Shown piece after piece: positions 47,516 through 58,760 of a stretch of 64,000 nt of DNA. The stretch covers positions 3,550,940-3,614,939 of the forward strand of contig LS997564.1 of the NCBI GenBank assembly GCA_000469685.2. The letters run 5' to 3'. Position 1 is the first letter of the stretch, and every line of letters starts with the position of its first letter. Both the position numbers and the translations under genes were made by a program. The notes below the pieces were generated by a model, which saw only the letters and a list, made by a program, of their open reading frames with translations, ran no database searches and was not told the origin of the DNA. Origin of the DNA: Haemonchus contortus (Eukaryota > Nematoda > Chromadorea > Rhabditida > Trichostrongylidae).

Positions 47516-48528
47516 AGCTTCGCAAGTTCGGACGTTTGTTGATAATTGCCTGCAGCTCGCGCGATTCCACGCTGGCGTATCAGCTCGAGAGTCTCCGAAG
47601 AGAGTCGTCTCTTGGCTACTTGTAGACTCTCTGCTTTCGTAGCACTATCGTGAAGATGTTCGACAAGCCGGTTGTATTCTTCGTCGATGTTGTCGATAAC
47701 GGAATCCTCCCATTTACTCGCAAGGGAAGCGAAGTGGTCCCAGTTGATGGAGGTCTTGGGGCTTCGTTTCCGAAACTTCATATCTCTCTCCCCACGCACT
47801 GAGAAGCGGAATCTAGCGCGGAGGAGACGATGGTCCGATCCCGTGAAGAACTTCGGAACAACAGCGACGTCGGTCAGGCAAAATCTCCGATTGAAGATGA
47901 TGAGGTCTATTTCATTATGGAACTGTCCACCAGGTGACTCCCATGTCCATCTTAAATGAGAGGGCTTCTGGAACTGCAAGTTACCATGGATGGTGTGGGT
48001 CGTCATGATAAACTCGGAAAGCCTTTCACCCTGCTCATTTCATTCCACTCCGTGAGTCCCGATGTGAAGCTGTTCAGCCGTTCTTCTGGGGCCAATCTTG
48101 GCATTAAAATCACCGACGATGACCTTGAAGAAAGTGTGGTCTTCTCTGTAGAGCCTCTCCAGATCCATATAAAAAGCTTCCAACTCTTCTTCTTCGTAGC
48201 TCGATGTTGGTGCGTAAGCAACGAAGATGGTTAGAGCTGGGATTGAGCCACATCTTCTTAATCGCAAACGTCCGATTCGGGTTGTTAAGCTTTCGTACGA
48301 ATCGATGTTCATGGCCAAGTGCGTATTGACGAGGACACCTACACCGCCGACGCCTCTACTGCCGCATGTTCCAAGGAACAGTTCTTCTCCAGTCTCAAAT
48401 ACGGCGTGCAGCGGACGATGCCTTCTCGTCTCGGTCAGTCCGATACGTCGTACTTGATCTTCCTAGCTTGCATCATCAGGTCTTCTATACACGCTTCCGA
48501 TGCAAGCGTTGAAAGTACAGATCGCCAT
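47392..48528 (-). pseudogene. RTE endonuclease domain, broken
   Basis: Begins RMAICTFNA (ATG at 48528). A deletion after FNA shifts the frame, and a one-base deletion before IGLTETRR restores it. It then reads through GVGVLVNTHLAMN, VAYAPTSSYEEEE and VGDFNAKIG (metal-binding Asn/Asp) to a TGA at 48040-48042 in place of Trp. The same frame continues MTTHTIHG, WTWESPGGQFHNEID and FTGSDHRLLR (catalytic SDH), then the linker, until the shift near 47430. At least four lesions. Confidence 0.88.
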
Positions 48529-49112
48529 CCTAGTCCTCCTTTTGGGCAGCCTGTTTTGGCCCTGAGATTTTAGCAGCCTCTCTCGAGCGGTCCTACCCAA
48601 CGCTGCCGTATTGGGGGCTCCCTCAGGTTCAGGGGAATGAGGCCCATTTCTATTACTGTTTTAGGCGTGAAGATACCCAACGTGAAGCTTGCCAGGCTCT
48701 GACGTGGGGGCTATTGACTTCGGGGGCTTGCCAGGCTATTCCGAAGTGGACAAGGGGCTTTGTTTTCGGAGGCGGCCCCAAATCGCCTCCCAGATACTTC
48801 CCAGCGTGACTTGTTCGTCACTCGGATGCAAGCTTTTGGCCGACTCGATGGGCAGGATACCAACTGCACCCACAGACTCTCCACACACGTATGCGTGGAT
48901 CGCCCGCGAGAAACAGAGGGTATATCGACCCAGCACAGCAGAATCAAGGAGTCCATCCCCTGAATCCACCTGCGTCTCTGGGAAAGTACCGGTGACTTTT
49001 GGTCGGCGATTAATTCCCCTATCCGCCACCTGGGGACGGCCTACGTAGCCTCGTCACTAACCGGCTGGGGATCCTTCAGTGAGAGAGAACCCTCAGTGAA
49101 GGAGATCCGTAG
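48529..49112 (-). other. RTE 5' leader
   Basis: Non-coding part of the inserted element between the left of the endonuclease frame and the 5' junction. ORFs on either strand here have no domains. It ends exactly at the 13-bp duplication. Confidence 0.7.
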
Positions 49113-49125
49113 AAACTAGATAAAT

Positions 49126-51160
49126 AACAAATAAAAAAGCAAAAACACAGGAACGGTTGTTCACGTCCATAAATAAATGAATCATTCGGGCTGTAGCCAT
49201 TTAGAGGAATTAAATTCCTGGTCAGCTTTGTGAACGGCTGGCGGATATAATTTCCTAATCGTCTAGCAATAGTCATTCAATAAACTAGTCATTATTTTGA
49301 ATAATAAAGGATAAAAGGATATAGTCTTCAAGTAATAATCAACCCTGTCTGAGGGGTGCGCCCCACATTAGACTTTCTCTCGAAATCGCAGTAGGCTATT
49401 CATTGCGTATGTGGCCTATACCTTGACTTGCGGTAGCTCGTGCAAGTTAGTGCTTTTTTTCTCCTAGACGAATCTCGTGCCAATTTAGCGGCCCCGGAGG
49501 AATGGAAGGCCTGGATTGCTTGGGCAGATATCGGAACTTTCTTTCAAAATCTAAAGTTTCGAATAGTAACTTACGCTTCTAGTAATCAAGCATACATAGT
49601 AGTAGTTCGTTCTAGTAGCCTAAGCCTACATACTTTCGAAATTCAACCCTTTCCATTTGTAATGTCGAGAATTCCCATTACTAATTATTAATGGTCCACA
49701 TTTCGAAATTACAGATAAGACTGCAGTAGTTTAATTTCAAAAAATAGGACTTTATAATCTTGAAAACCTAACAACCCACCTAGGTAATCCACTCCACCCC
49801 CGGGATCGACACGTCTTTGTATACGATTGCGGATTGTAACTGAAGTAAACAATCGATAATTAATCAACAATTGATTTGGTATACAGAATATTACTAAGCG
49901 CTCATACCTTAACTGATTCCTCAATCCAAGCCGTACAGCCGTAATAGAGTAAAGAGCAGCTCAATGCTTATCGATGTTCTTCGGAAAACCGGATTAAGCA
50001 GTAACTATGTTACAGCGTGTACTTCGATTCTAGTCTATATACTACTCTGATATGCCTTTTAGGGGAGTTTGATGTGTACTTTCCGTCATCAAAGATCATT
50101 TTAGATGGCCAAATAGAACAAAAACGAGGAAAACGTTTTCTCGAAGCAGTCCACGGTTACTATTCAATAACTTGATAACTAGATTCGAGCCTTGGGGTTC
50201 TCTTAAAGGCACTGTTCACGAAAAAATGGTTTCGGAGATTTGCACATGGTTTGAATTTGAAGCCCCCTCTGATACCATTTGTGCAGGAATCAGGTTGGAA
50301 AACGGCTGGATAGGGCCCGATAAGGGCAGGAACTTTGGGGGACGGGATGCCTCCGCCCCTCGCTAGGTTGACTACTTGTTCCAGTTGTCCTTCACCACAT
50401 TCGCACTGGAGCGAAGTTGGCGAAAAATCGATACGCAGGTTGGCAAATTGCCAGGAATGATCAGCTGGTCGACCGCCTCGCACAGGGGCTAGTATTCGGC
50501 TGTTATTTCCATTATTTATTATTATCGTTTGTTTTTTTTGTTATTGATTTTTTACGGTAGCATTCTTTAACTATTCTCGTAAGTTTATTGAAGATTTTAA
50601 CATATTTTGTGTAGATTATTGCATGCAAATGTTTTTTTTTTATTTCAGAAACTCCGTTAATTTCGATGTGTTGTCTGTATTGCGGACATTGCGTCGCGTT
50701 CGTGCATTCTTGCTCGAACACTCCCTACCGTCGTTTTTCCAATGTGAAATTCGTCCAACCCCCCTTTCCAGCTCTTTTTTTTGACCCTTTGTAATTATTT
50801 TTGTTCATCGTTTTTTGCGCTTGTTTCGTTGTTATCGCTTTATTCTAGAGTAGTCCTATCAATTCCCGTCAAAAAAGGGTACCCTAACTTTTTTGTAAAC
50901 ACTGCCTTTAAGCAAATTTAGTGCCTTTATACTGCTACACCAAATTTAGTTCCCAAATCACCCCCACGAAGTGATGCAAGGCTTTTCAATTGCCCAACGA
51001 TTGTAAGATTGAATCCTATCCATTTTCCATAGGCTATCCTATTCTCACGAGCTACCGTATCTTTTGCTCCGTTGCTATATTTCTAGATTGTGTGATGAAA
51101 GCCTAATGAATGTGTTTATTTCAAATAAACTTCAAACTTCGAAGGTCAAATGGTTACTTT
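49126..51160. other. A2-B2 intergenic and B2 3' flank
   Basis: Resumes the duplicated block that matches 23640-24757. It contains the long MITE at 50206-50908. No gene was recognised outside that element. Confidence 0.65.
50206..50908 (-). mobile_element. AAGGCAC-ended MITE, long copy 3
   Basis: 703 bp, inverted relative to copies 1 and 2, with TA at 50204-50205 and 50909-50910. Both terminal portions match the 466-bp copies, but about 240 bp of AT-rich sequence (about 50420-50690) is extra. It may be the less-deleted form of the family or carry a secondary insertion. A minus ORF (50512-50721; QYRQHIEINGVSEIKKK) has no recognised domain. Confidence 0.8.
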
Positions 51161-54100
51161 TTAAGGATTTACCGTAACCGTAAAAATACGCTTCTGTGAA
51201 CTACAATGTGTCGTGTTCTGCATTTCTTCCTTTTTGAAAATGGAGTATTTGTGGTATTTTTTCAAAACCCATGCTCTATGAGGGACGAAAAAAATGGCGA
51301 CCAGTGGATCAACCACACATGGCAATGTTGCAAGGATATATGGAACATATTCAACGAGGACAATTTCTGAGCCAGAAATTGTCGCGACCTGGCCTAACAG
51401 TAGACCAGGCACGAAGCAAATAATTGGGACCATGGCTTGCACTGTGAGAACCTGGAAGAAAGTTTTATCAATGAACCACATATAATTTCATAAAATCTTA
51501 AAAGCTCGACTTGTCAGAGTGAAATCGCGTAGTACATCACTCAAATGCATAGTTCACGTTGAAAATGGTTTCTGAGATCTCCTCAAGATGAACCTGTGTC
51601 CCCCGAATAGCCTAAGAGACGTTGTCGGGTTGCAAAACAGATAATATAGGGCGTAATAACCCCCCCCCCCCCCCCAGAAGTGGCCTAGCTGGCACACACA
51701 CCCAAGGCGGACGAGTTGTTCAGTGCTGTAAAAGCTGTAGAGGTCGTACCATTCGCACCGGGACCTGCTACTTGCACGCAGGCTGCTTACTGGAGCAAGC
51801 TGTTTGCAATGGCGCGCGCATTAGAACAGCTCGTCCGAGTACCCTCTCTATGCAACTTTTGTCGTCACATTCTCGTCCAACCCCTGATTTAATTACTTTA
51901 TTGAAGCGTATATTTCTCTAGCGATTTTTGTGTACTCTTCACCGTTTTCGCACTATTCTGGACTGTGACTTCCATGACTCGTCTAAAATTTGATGACCTA
52001 AAGGCACCGTTTACGATAAATTTAGGGTACCCTTTTTTGACAGGAATTCATAGAACTACTCTAGAATAAAGCGATAACAACGGAAAAAGCGCAAAAAACG
52101 ATGAACAAAAAGAAGTAGAAAGGGTCAAAAAAGGAGTTGGAAAGGGGGATTGGACGAGTTTCACATTGGAAGAACGGGGATTAAGGGAGTGTTAGGGCGA
52201 GTGCAGGAAGGCGACGCAATGTCTGCAATAGCAGACAACACACCCAAGCAGACAACTTCGCCCAATGCGAAAGTGATGAACGGCAATTAGATTTTGTAGT
52301 CAGCCTAGCGAGGGGCGGAGGCCTCTCGTCCCCCAATGTTCCTGCCCTTATTGTGCCCTATCCAGACCGTTTCCGATCTCATTCCTGCACAAATGGTATC
52401 AGAGGGGGCGTCGAATTCGAACCATGTGCAAATCTCCGAAACCACTTTTTCGTGAACAGTGCCTTTAAAATTATTGAACTTGTGAACTGTGCCTTTTACC
52501 AGGAGTCTACGAGAACTCAGAATCGTCGAGTTCAGAAACCTCTATTGAGAAATAAATCCTAGTAAATTAGAATAATAATAAGAAGAAAAATACCTAAGGA
52601 GTAATAGGGATAAAAGCTAGCGTGGATTGTTTCTGGCCCTGAATAACGCTTGGATAATCGCAATGGGACAACTGGAAAGAGGTTCTTCTCAAGAAGGGCA
52701 CATATAGACGCCCACTTTTACACCTTTACCCTTTCATTCCACAACTTGATTAGGACTCAAAAAAACCCCATGCTGATGAACAACCTACAAGCTGGACTAC
52801 ACCAGGAAATGTATGGACGTGAATGTGAACGACTGCCTGCCACAAAATTCTGTCATTGCTACGGTAGGATCATCCCTTTCGTCACTTTCAGTTGCCGAAG
52901 TGCTATTATTCCACAGACGCGACTTCTACTTTTGACTCCCATCAAGTGGATCCCTATCAGTCGTTCTTGCGATGCCGTGAAACCAACTTCTTGTTCATTT
53001 CTATACAGCCACCTGCTTTCATTACCTTAGCAGGGATCTACAAAGTATGGTTGATAGAAGCTCACCTTCAGAAACATCTCAGAGCTCTGCGCTGTTCTTC
53101 CTGACAACTGTTGAATCCTGATGTTAAGCGTTTTCAGTATGAAATATCTCAAAAACAATATAGCGATTGACGACGCTACTGCAATCAGAGCAGCAATAGC
53201 CGACTTGGTATTGTGGAGTGCATTTGCCAATTTGTAACCACCAAATTCATCGTATCTGAAAAGTAATGAATCGGAGGGAAGGTGGGAGTGAAAGTGAGCG
53301 TATGTAGCTGGATGAAAAAGACAAAAGTACTTTTCTAGGTTATGATATGAATCGATACGGATCGCATTTTTCATGACGTCATCATACTGTCGAAATCCAA
53401 AATGCAGTAAAATCTGGAACACGTCGAGAAGGTTCACATCATGGAACATACTGCTGGAAATGAAGTGGAAGGTAAGAAAGCAAGTCAGAAGCTACGGGCG
53501 GCATTCCTTTCGCTACTCATATTTGTGTTACGGGAGAAGCCGGTTGAAATTTGTATACTTAAGAAATACAGGAACATAAAAGTTCGTGGTGGTTCGTTGA
53601 AGGTACAGTTCACGATAAAAATGGTTTCTTAGATATCCTCCGATGAATCTGGAGACTACCCGGATAACATAAGTGTCGCTATCAAATCGAAAAACGGCTA
53701 ATAAGGGCGTTATGAGGGCTTAAAGTACAGCTCACGATGAAAATGGTTTCTGAGATTTCCCTATAGGATGAGTTCGAGCACCCCTTGAAAACCATATATG
53801 GTGCTATCAGGCCAGAATACCGCCTAGTTAGGGCGTTATAAAGGCTCAAAAATTGTATCGTGTGTATCCCCGAACGAGCTTCATCGGCATTGTGGAGGCT
53901 ACACCGATCATAAGGGAACCCATGTAGGAAGTTCGAACAACTTGTCATGAACCGTAGCGACAGCGAAAGGCAGTTCTGTACTGTTCTGGCTTGATGTATT
54001 CAACACTTTACGTATTACAACAACTGAAGTCCCGTCCGAATACCCCTTCCATGCCATTTCCGTCAAGGTAAACTTGTACAACCTCTATTCTCACTACTTT

Positions 54101-56451
54101 CAGGAAGCCTTCTTTCTAACTCGGCGGATGTTCTCGTTTTCTTCGTCACCGATGCACTACCAATACCTATGCTTTTCGACTTAAAAAGGGTAGCTGAGAA
54201 ATATTGTGAAGTGTGCCTTCAAGAAATGGTGTTGTAAAAATGAACTCACCACTATCACTAATGGCAAAATTGCCATCATAACAAAACTCAACAGAAGTTG
54301 TGCTGTACTCATCTGTTTTGTTTGTAGCATTCTATACCGATAAAACATTGAATGAACTATCATCAATTCCACATAGGCTATTAGAGCATAAATGGAATCG
54401 CAGACGACGAGGTATGCAACAGGACTGAGCGTACGAGATGGGCCGGCTGGAATAAACGTTGTACAGTGACTGCCCGGTACGACTCTGGAACAAAGCCTTT
54501 TGTTGAAAGGAAAGAACAATTATTAACTTGCAAAAAAACCCTGCAATTCTCATATGGATGCACAGCTTACTGACCTGCCCTGCGAAAACCATGATAACAG
54601 TGCTAAAATGGTCTGAGCTGTAGATATGTTCATCAGCATGGCCTTCATACTGCGAACAATGTCGGGAGTTCTGAAGATAAATAATTGACAGTAACTTATG
54701 GAAACGGCACTTTACACTCATCCGGCCCTGTCTATGAAGTGCTCCTCAGCATTCCATTTATTCATTTAAACTGCACTCCTGGTACGCCCAAACCAGAAAA
54801 GTGTTAGTTGAGCATGAGGCGATGAAAGAAGTAAACAATGCCGACAATACTTGTAGAAAAAGAAATGAAGCAATATTAGCACTATCATAATAATATATGC
54901 AATGTCATGGACGTGACCAGAGCATGAGGAGAATATAGGCACAGTTTCCATGCGTTCCAGCTCAGATCCGCGACCGTGATAACCCGAGCATACCGAATGT
55001 CAGTATATAAATGGACAGAGCATCAGGAAGCATCCCACTCTTCCTTCTTAGCTCTCAAGATCCATTTCACATTTCTTCCGATTATTCTATAGCATTGTTA
55101 GTATTGTGTTGATTTGGATTGATCAATATTTAGATCATCAATAGCGCATTTATTCGTACTTAGTATCTCAGAGCATTTATTCATGTTTAGTATTTTAGAG
55201 CATTAATCACATAGCATATTCGCCATTGTGTTCAGTAACATTGTGCCTTATTTCTTTACACTTATGCTTTAATTCACTCATACTCTCAGTAAGCTTTAGT
55301 GCCTTGATCTCGTTCATGTTGTACTGATTTGTTGATTAATACAGTTTAATTACCCAAGTTTGAGAGTGTACCACTGAACCACACGCTCATTCATGCAACA
55401 TTATTGTGATTATGGAGGCAACATTCCCTTAACACAGCAATAGTAATCTGAGAACAGCGAGCCGTCGACCCAGAATTTATGCCAAGTTGACCTGAGCCAT
55501 CAGTCACCTATGAATACCTGAGAAGTTGGGAGTGGTGCATTTGTGCATCGATCCCTCATCTATGCTGTTATACTGTAGTACAGCAATGTGCAAAGTCAGT
55601 CTAGGCAACGCATTCGAGTCCCATTCGGATTCACAGTGCCCTAGCGGTGACTAGGGGTGCGCTTCGTTGCGCGTGTCCGTCGAAACTAGGTCACGCCGCA
55701 GCCGTCGCATGCGGCGGCTCAGCCCGCGATACTTGACAGACGTCGCAGCTGTAAGCGGGGGGTGCGCTTCGTTGCGCGTGTCCGTCGAAACTAGGTCACG
55801 CCGCAGCCGTCGCATGCGGCGGGTCAGCCCGCGATACTTGACAGACGTCGCAGCTGTAGGCGGGGCATACGATTTGCGCTTTCTCCACGGTATTCAGCCG
55901 AAGAGAAGATAATATAGACAAATGCAAATCAATCGCTCCACGCACACTTGGTGGTACTGTAATGTCTTCCCGAGATCTCAGTGGAATGCGCCGCGCGCGA
56001 AGTGGGCAGGGTGACCTACTTTCGACGGAGCGCAACGGACGTTCGCCCGGTGACCAGCCGATGTATAGGACAATGCTTTCATTCTCGAAGACTCGCCTAG
56101 TACCAATTAATCGACTCCGGGACGATGGAACGCTTGCTGGTCTTGGCGAGTATCAAATTGTCACTCGATCCTTCAACTGTACGTATGTGATACTTGTCAG
56201 TTAAACACCTCTAGCCTTCCAATGACAATACTACTCTTGATGTCAAACAAGCCCAAAGTTTCGAACTTTTTTGTATCTGTGTTGAGTTTTTTTTCAGGGA
56301 ACATTTCATTCCTTCTTAAGAATAAATATATTGTAAAAACGTACCTATAATTGATGAGATATAATAGCAACACATTCATACCCACTGCAACAATAACGAA
56401 AACACCATAATAGCAGTTAACGAAGACTGGGTCAACATCAATGAATATCAA
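51161..56451 (-). CDS. Srd-class chemoreceptor, gene B2 (ATG lost)
   Basis: Exons 56345-56451, 54575-54670, 54250-54484, 53331-53413, 53066-53255 and 51161-51451 join in frame to 333 residues with GT-AG introns. Family marks: QGR, GPSRTLSP, VELMIVHSMFYRY, VLTVQAMVP and LPCVVDP. Two oddities. The first codon aligned to the ATG of B1 and B3 is TTG, the frame upstream reaches TAA without any ATG, and the next in-frame Met is residue 25 inside TM1. The conserved FVPPYR is shortened to FVPHR by an in-frame codon loss. It may be a recent pseudogene, use a non-AUG start, or have a start in an unrecognised upstream exon. Confidence 0.8.
51660..51675 (+). repeat. Run of 16 C
   Basis: A homopolymer in intron 5 of B2. 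The B1 copy has only scattered C and A here, so the run is specific to this copy. Its exact length is unreliable in most sequencing data. Confidence 0.8.
52001..52465 (+). mobile_element. AAGGCAC-ended MITE, copy 2 in B2 intron 5
   Basis: A 465-bp near-duplicate of 16790-17255, flanked by TA (51999-52000 and 52466-52467). The paralogous introns of B1 and B3 lack it, so it inserted after the duplication. Confidence 0.88.
54803..55400 (+). other. Possible LTR-like or retro-derived segment with a TATA box
   Basis: Lies inside the insertion (about 54730-56065) that distinguishes B2 intron 1 from B1 and B3. It begins TGTTAG, has TATATAAA near 55000, repeated GAGCATTTATTCATGTTTAGTA phrases, and the SL1 match at 55344. 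I found no second LTR, reverse transcriptase or target duplication, so the call rests on layout only. Confidence 0.3.
55343..55364 (+). other. SL1 spliced-leader-like sequence
   Basis: Bases 55344-55364 match the 3' 21 nt of the 22-nt nematode SL1 exactly; the first base is A instead of G. The next bases are AGTGTACC, not the GTAA donor of an SL RNA gene, and no Sm site or SL RNA stem follows. A 16-codon ATG ORF starts at 55394. It could be the leader of a retrotransposed trans-spliced RNA or part of an LTR. Confidence 0.6.
55654..55863 (+). repeat. 105-bp tandem repeat, two units
   Basis: Two nearly identical units with a period of 105 bp, so an ORF (55667-55912) repeats RVSVETRSRRSRRMRR and SPRYLTDVAAV in frame. 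Each unit holds a GC-rich palindrome around CGCATGCGGCGG. No gene context supports translation. Confidence 0.8.
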
Positions 56452-56614
56452 ATCGTACTTGAACGTTTCGACTTTGATTGACCTGAACTTCTTTCTTTAG
56501 TTGCGAAATTATTTTTAGGAAAGGTCCGTGAGAAAGGGGATGTTGCTTGATGGTCATTGTACGCTCGCCGGAAGGATATCTCTTAATACTACAGTAACGC
56601 GTGTCTGGATCAAG

Positions 56615-57740
56615 AAGTCAATACGATGAACGATCTAGCTCTAGAGCTGAGCAGAAGGGAACGTGCGACATGAGGTATTCTCAAGGATATCGGGGGAGAA
56701 GTGAAGTAGACAAAGCACATCCGGCTGGGCGCTCAATCTTTTGATATTGCATCCGTTTTGCCTCGACTAACATCCTTCTCGCTTCAAAAGCTCGGGATCT
56801 TGACCGCTCTGCGAAATTCAACGCGCGGTGGGAGGTATGAGGTAACCAAAAAAGTTCGTGCGGTTTTGCAAGTGGATGAATAAATATACCAAAAACGACT
56901 TGAATAAAGTTCATTCTGAAAAATAGTCTCTATTAGCAAGAATGGCTTTCTCTTATGGTGAAATAAGCTGGCATATTCCATTTTTTATAAAAGTCTTAAG
57001 TTTTAGAGCTAAAAATTGATTTAACTCCCTTTCGAGCTCTTCTCTTCTCTGAAACTGCCGAATTCTCATGTGATTATCCAGGACAAAACACAGGAGATAG
57101 TCACTTGGGGCAAGATCCGGTGAATACGGAGGGTGAGGCATAATCTCGCATTTTAAACGTGCTAGAGTTTTCCGTGTGGTTCTTGCTCTGTGCGGTCTGG
57201 CGTTGTCCTGGTGGAACACAATACCTTTTCTGTTTGCCAAAGCTGGTTGTTTTTAGCGAAGAGCAACCGAAACTTTGTCCAATTGGGCTGAATATATCTT
57301 AGCAGTAATGTAATGCAGCAGTTTTTCAAATACACTGCATAGAAATAATCAAAAAAATTGCACGAACTTTTTTGATTGTCTAGTAAATGGCACGAAGTTT
57401 CTCAAATCACGCGAGTGCAGTGGGAAATAGAAATACGAGTTCCGCCATCGAATGTAGATTAGTGATTTTGTTGCTTACGCCAATAAATCAAAGATGAAGT
57501 AGGGCGGATACCCTGAACGATTTCGTTATAACAATTGGACCAGGAATTACTGAACGTCAAATGCACACCAGAAAGGTTGCCAGTGCAACGGTCAGACTTC
57601 TTCAAGGAAACTCTGAACGAAAGGAATGCTATCCATCGAAGGAGGACGATCCACGCCAATATTTTCGCTCGCGACAGGGACGAATGGAGACGTCAATGGT
57701 GCCGGTTCGACGACCAAGGAGGTGACAGGTGATACAGGTA
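56615..57740 (+). pseudogene. RTE 3' fragment upstream of B2, split by a mariner element
   Basis: 56615-56837 and 57384-57740 together match the fragments at 28850 and 39690. The right part carries QRSDFFKETLNERNA and [16 protein letters not shown] tail residues, and ends with the GTGACAGGTGATACAGGTA tail of the RTE family. Frameshifts throughout. Confidence 0.78.
56838..57383 (-). mobile_element. Mariner deletion derivative
   Basis: A 546-bp element with 30-bp terminal repeats sharing CAAAAAAGTTCGTGC, flanked by TA (56836-56837 and 57384-57385). The neighbouring RTE fragments at 29063 and 39718 give the empty site. The ORF at 56953-57240 (minus) keeps the C-terminal catalytic part: HQDNARPH and YSPDLAPSDY, with exactly 34 residues between the two Asp, the D34D mariner signature. 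The N-terminal half, including the first Asp, is deleted, so it cannot move itself. Confidence 0.92.
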
Positions 57741-58559
57741 ATACGTGAAAATGGTCCGTAAGCGGAGCAACTTTAATTGACCATTCATTCAAACCTTTTT
57801 AAAAATTAATCTGAAATGCTTCGCAGTCCACAGGGAAGTGGGCGAAGAAACAAAGTGACAGCTGAGACGGTTGCTATAGAAGCTCGCTCTAACAAACATC
57901 TAACAGATATTTATGCGCAGCCCAAATGGTTTTAATAATTCCAAAACACTGGATAAATTTCGAAGATTTTTTTGCTACTTGTACTACCCCTAAGCCCTGC
58001 ACCCTCTTCCCTCCCTCCCTTACACTAGCCAATGCATTTTCGATAGCTGGACAGGTAACAGCGATAATACATTGGAGAAAAATATCAGTGAAAAAGAGAA
58101 TGGATGTGACGAAGCCACTGAAGCAATGCTATGCTTAGGTTGACCGTTGTTGCAGGGGATATGAGCGATCAATAACACGCAAGAGTAGCTTAAAGAATCG
58201 GACCCGTTCGAGGAACCACATCTGACAAACGTATTTTGAAAAAGTAACAGACAAACTTAAAACTTAAACTTTTTGAAGATCGCATACTTCAGAGGGGAAT
58301 CGTTGGATTTCACAATATTCCTAATTGGATCTGGAATGCCACCCACTTACAATTTTCCCTCCCAATAACTGCTTTAAGTCGCATCATAGGACCGAAGGCA
58401 AAAGAGAATTACCGGGAATAGCGTTGAATAAAGGAAGGGACTAGATATATCCGTACTCCACTCACAATGTGCGGGACTTGCGCGAAATAAATGTTTGAGC
58501 GCAAAGCAATAACTCCTGTCTCGGTGACCTCTAGTAAAGCGTTTAAATTTAGCAGGATT
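57741..58559. other. Outer 5' flank of B2
   Basis: 57920-58320 is shared with the B1 and B3 5' flanks; beyond that is single-copy. The duplicated block ends near 58330. No gene. Confidence 0.6.
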
Positions 58560-58760
58560 ATTAGAGGCTAAATGAGAACATTTATGATGGATTGGTAGGA
58601 CCGGACCGCGTTCACAAGGGGCTAGGTTTCCGCCGATTCGGCTCTAGAGCGTTCAAACTTGGTAGGAAGACAGGCAGCAGTACGAGAACACCTATGGTGG
58701 GTGGTAGGGCCGGACTCCGCCCAGAGGGGGCGGGTGTTCCGCGGAAAAAATGTCTGGGCG
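58560..58760 (-). repeat. Diverged repeat related to 2080-2575
   Basis: On the minus strand it carries CCGCCCCCTCTGGGCGGAGT, CCACCCACCATAGGTGTT and CTACCAAGTTTGAACGCTC phrases shared with the block at 2080-2575. A dispersed family, origin unknown. Confidence 0.55.

Larger units (their letters stand above)
45690..49112 (-). mobile_element. RTE non-LTR retrotransposon, near full length
   Basis: A 3423-bp insert flanked by a perfect 13-bp duplication, AAACTAGATAAAT (45677-45689 and 49113-49125). The paralogous segment at 23620-23660 runs straight through the site, giving the empty allele. In order on minus: about 580 bp of 5' leader, an AP-endonuclease domain, RT, a C-terminal zinc-knuckle-like tail and a short GATACAGGTG-type 3' tail. 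RTE elements copy their RNA at a nicked target. This copy has endonuclease lesions but an intact RT frame. Confidence 0.93.

Noticed and set aside
48689..49048. 119-codon plus-strand gene
   Set aside because: It is antisense to the RTE 5' leader inside the inserted element and has no domain.
55343..55440. SL RNA gene
   Set aside because: The leader match is not followed by the GTAA donor, the SL RNA stems or an Sm site.
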